From positions 41,720-105,719 of the forward strand of contig CAIXRA010000068.1 of the NCBI GenBank assembly GCA_903921725.1: 64,000 bases of DNA, written 5' to 3'. The stretch comes from an uncultured Lentisphaerota bacterium. Lineage in GTDB: Bacteria; Verrucomicrobiota; Lentisphaeria; Oligosphaerales; CAITYL01. The position numbers were made by a program, and so were the translations under genes. Position 1 is the stretch's first letter, and the number at the start of each line of letters is the position of its first letter. The notes under the pieces were generated by a model. That model saw only the letters and a program-made list of their open reading frames with translations. It was not told where the DNA came from and searched no databases. Shown here one piece after another: positions 63,026 through 64,000 of the stretch.

Positions 63026-63508
63026 TCACAATTCTTCAAAGCGGTTCATTTCCACATTCTTGCGGCTGCGCGATGGATTAAACACGCGGCCGTTCATGGT
63101 AATATACACACCCGGCGGCAGTGTCTGGACCGCAGCCGCGGCAAAGCCGATGTTGAACACCGCGTCGCTGGTCTTGAAGCGCGCCGGTTGCATGGAACCG
63201 ACGAGCACGATCACCTTGCCGGGAATCCCCGCCAGCGCCTGCGCCGTCTGGATCATGGTGTCCGTGCCGTGCGTGACCACGAACCGGTGGCCGGAGTCCG
63301 CCGCGATGGCGTCCCGCACCGCCAGGCGGTCGGCGGCGGTCATCTCCAAGCTGTCCTTGCGCAGCACGGAGATGATTTCATGCTCGAACGCGATGTTCGC
63401 ATCCCGCAGAACTTCCAAAATCTGCGGCTCGCCGACCTCGAACTGGCTCTTCTTGTCGAAGTACACCTTGTCGATCGTGCCGCCGGTCGTCACAAACGTG
63501 ATTTTCAT
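63026..63508 (-). CDS. Short asparaginase-domain protein
   Basis: A 160-residue protein that has only the N-terminal asparaginase domain: KITFVTTGGTIDKVYF has the nucleophile-region Thr in TGGTID, and VVTHGTDTMIQTAQALAG carries the second Thr-Asp pair. VIVLVGSMQPARFKTSDAVF then NIGFAAAAVQTLPPG agrees with the family. Classic asparaginases are about 330 residues, so this lacks the C-terminal domain. Short versions of this type occur in many bacteria and are complete genes of unconfirmed activity. ATG 63508 begins the domain. It lies 19 bp upstream of the C39-like gene on the same strand. Confidence 0.82.
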   Translation of the reverse strand: MKITFVTTGGTIDKVYFDKKSQFEVGEPQILEVLRDANIAFEHEIISVLRKDSLEMTAADRLAVRDAIAADSGHRFVVTHGTDTMIQTAQALAGIPGKVIVLVGSMQPARFKTSDAVFNIGFAAAAVQTLPPGVYITMNGRVFNPSRSRKNVEMNRFEEL

Positions 63509-63873
63509 GGGCCTTGCGCTCTCCCTGACACACGGCGGATTCCGCCCCCGCACCGGCACGCCGGCCGGAATCGTCCGTGATACGGGCGGTTAATATGCAT
63601 GCGCCCGGCGTCCGCGCCATAGACCCCCGGTGGTTTGTTTCCGCCGCGGCCTTCCGATGCATGCATGTTCTCCCGCGGAGGCGCAGAGGAGCGGAGTGTT
63701 TTCAACCACAAAATCTCACAAAATGGGCGCAAAACAGAGGAAAACCCGTTTTTGCCGGAGTCATGCGGCAGTGGTGCGGGGGGCCCGGCCTGCCCCGCAT
63801 GGTTTTGCCGGGCGGCATGGGCAACCGTAGACCGTGTGGACAAAGTGGACCGATGATTGGCAGAGGCTTTTGG
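63509..63873. other. Non-coding spacer before the right-edge repeat
   Basis: Nothing supportable as a gene. It contains short direct and inverted echoes of the repeat beyond (CCGTGTGGACAAAGTGGACC near 63828) and a stretch ACAAAATCTCACAAAATGGG that looks like a decayed dispersed element. Confidence 0.5.
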
Positions 63874-64000
63874 CACACCGTCCACACCGTCCACACCGTC
63901 CACACCGTCCACCCTGTCCACCCTGTCCACCCTGTCCACCCTGTCCACCCTGTCCACCCTGTCCACCCTGTCCACCCTGTCCACCCTGTCCACCCTGTCC
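63874..64000. repeat. 9-bp tandem repeat (minisatellite) running off the right edge
   Basis: Four copies of CACACCGTC (63874-63909) are followed directly by ten copies of CACCCTGTC (63910-63999). The last base begins an eleventh. The unit is 9 bp, so any frame through it makes a three-residue peptide repeat such as DRV on the minus strand. No start or ribosome site supports translation. The array continues beyond the window. Confidence 0.95.

Noticed and set aside
63505..63993. A long minus-strand frame reading DRVDRVDRV and continuing into NHR...
   Set aside because: It is the translation of the 9-bp tandem repeat plus spacer, has no ribosome site, and overlaps the end of the asparaginase gene.
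63874..64000. CRISPR array
   Set aside because: The units are contiguous 9-mers with no spacers, and no cas gene is present.

Overview
The window is a contiguous stretch of G+C-rich bacterial chromosome, mostly housekeeping genes with no phage or plasmid backbone. The best phylogenetic marker is a 50-residue small basic protein (53281-53433) of a family restricted to the Planctomycetes-Verrucomicrobia-Chlamydiae (PVC) superphylum. A prepilin with an FTLLEM-type N-terminus and a terminal VDGHA motif, a DUF5679 zinc ribbon, a zinc-type L28 and many short dispersed intergenic repeats fit Lentisphaerota or Kiritimatiellota-like members. This placement is inference from gene content, not a phylogeny.

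Layout. 1-8.3 kb: DUF5679 protein, CPBP protease, phosphoglycerate kinase, triosephosphate isomerase (with an odd insertion), an ECF sigma/anti-sigma pair, L-aspartate oxidase and IspD. 8.3-13.5 kb: a frameshifted membrane protein, a DUF1015 protein, a UvrD/Rep helicase and an EF-hand protein. 13.6-22.5 kb: tRNA-Ala, a GH2 lipoprotein glycosidase, YceH, diaminopimelate decarboxylase, a sugar-nucleotide epimerase, tRNA-Lys, L28, QueD and citrate synthase. 22.6-27.5 kb: a compact minus-strand cassette of seven exported or pilin-like proteins (TadE/TadG-like, Flp-like and a type II/IV pseudopilin) with no ATPase or secretin beside it. 27.6-34 kb: a ParC/GyrA-type topoisomerase subunit, an AT-rich island with an unknown gene, and a CHASE2 adenylate cyclase. 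34-38 kb: two tandem Kup potassium transporters. 38-44 kb: EttA-type ABC-F, DNA polymerase IV, an AbiEii/DUF6922 toxin-antitoxin pair, a lipoprotein and HisC. 44-52 kb: a divergent membrane pyrophosphatase, an LPS-kinase-like protein and a DUF3999/DUF2339 pair. 52-64 kb: small lipoprotein, tRNA-Gly, small basic protein, LysM protein, nitroreductase, a large unknown protein, GDP-fucose synthesis (gmd-fcl), PrmA, a zinc-ribbon membrane protein, PAP2 phosphatase, a C39-like protease, a short asparaginase and a 9-bp tandem repeat running off the right edge.

Genes that work together: pgk and tpiA (glycolysis); the sigma/anti-sigma pair (overlapping ATGA); gmd and fcl (GDP-mannose to GDP-L-fucose, for surface glycans); antitoxin and toxin at 41.4-42.2 kb (overlapping); DUF2339 with DUF3999 (envelope, function unknown); and the pilin-like cassette. 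Promoter-like sites recur with a 16-bp spacer and TTG-type -35 boxes. Repeats are a theme: a terminal-inverted-repeat element, several palindromes, an 11-mer present seven times, and tandem repeats. All coordinates come from reading the sequence by eye; family names come from recognised motifs, not database searches.
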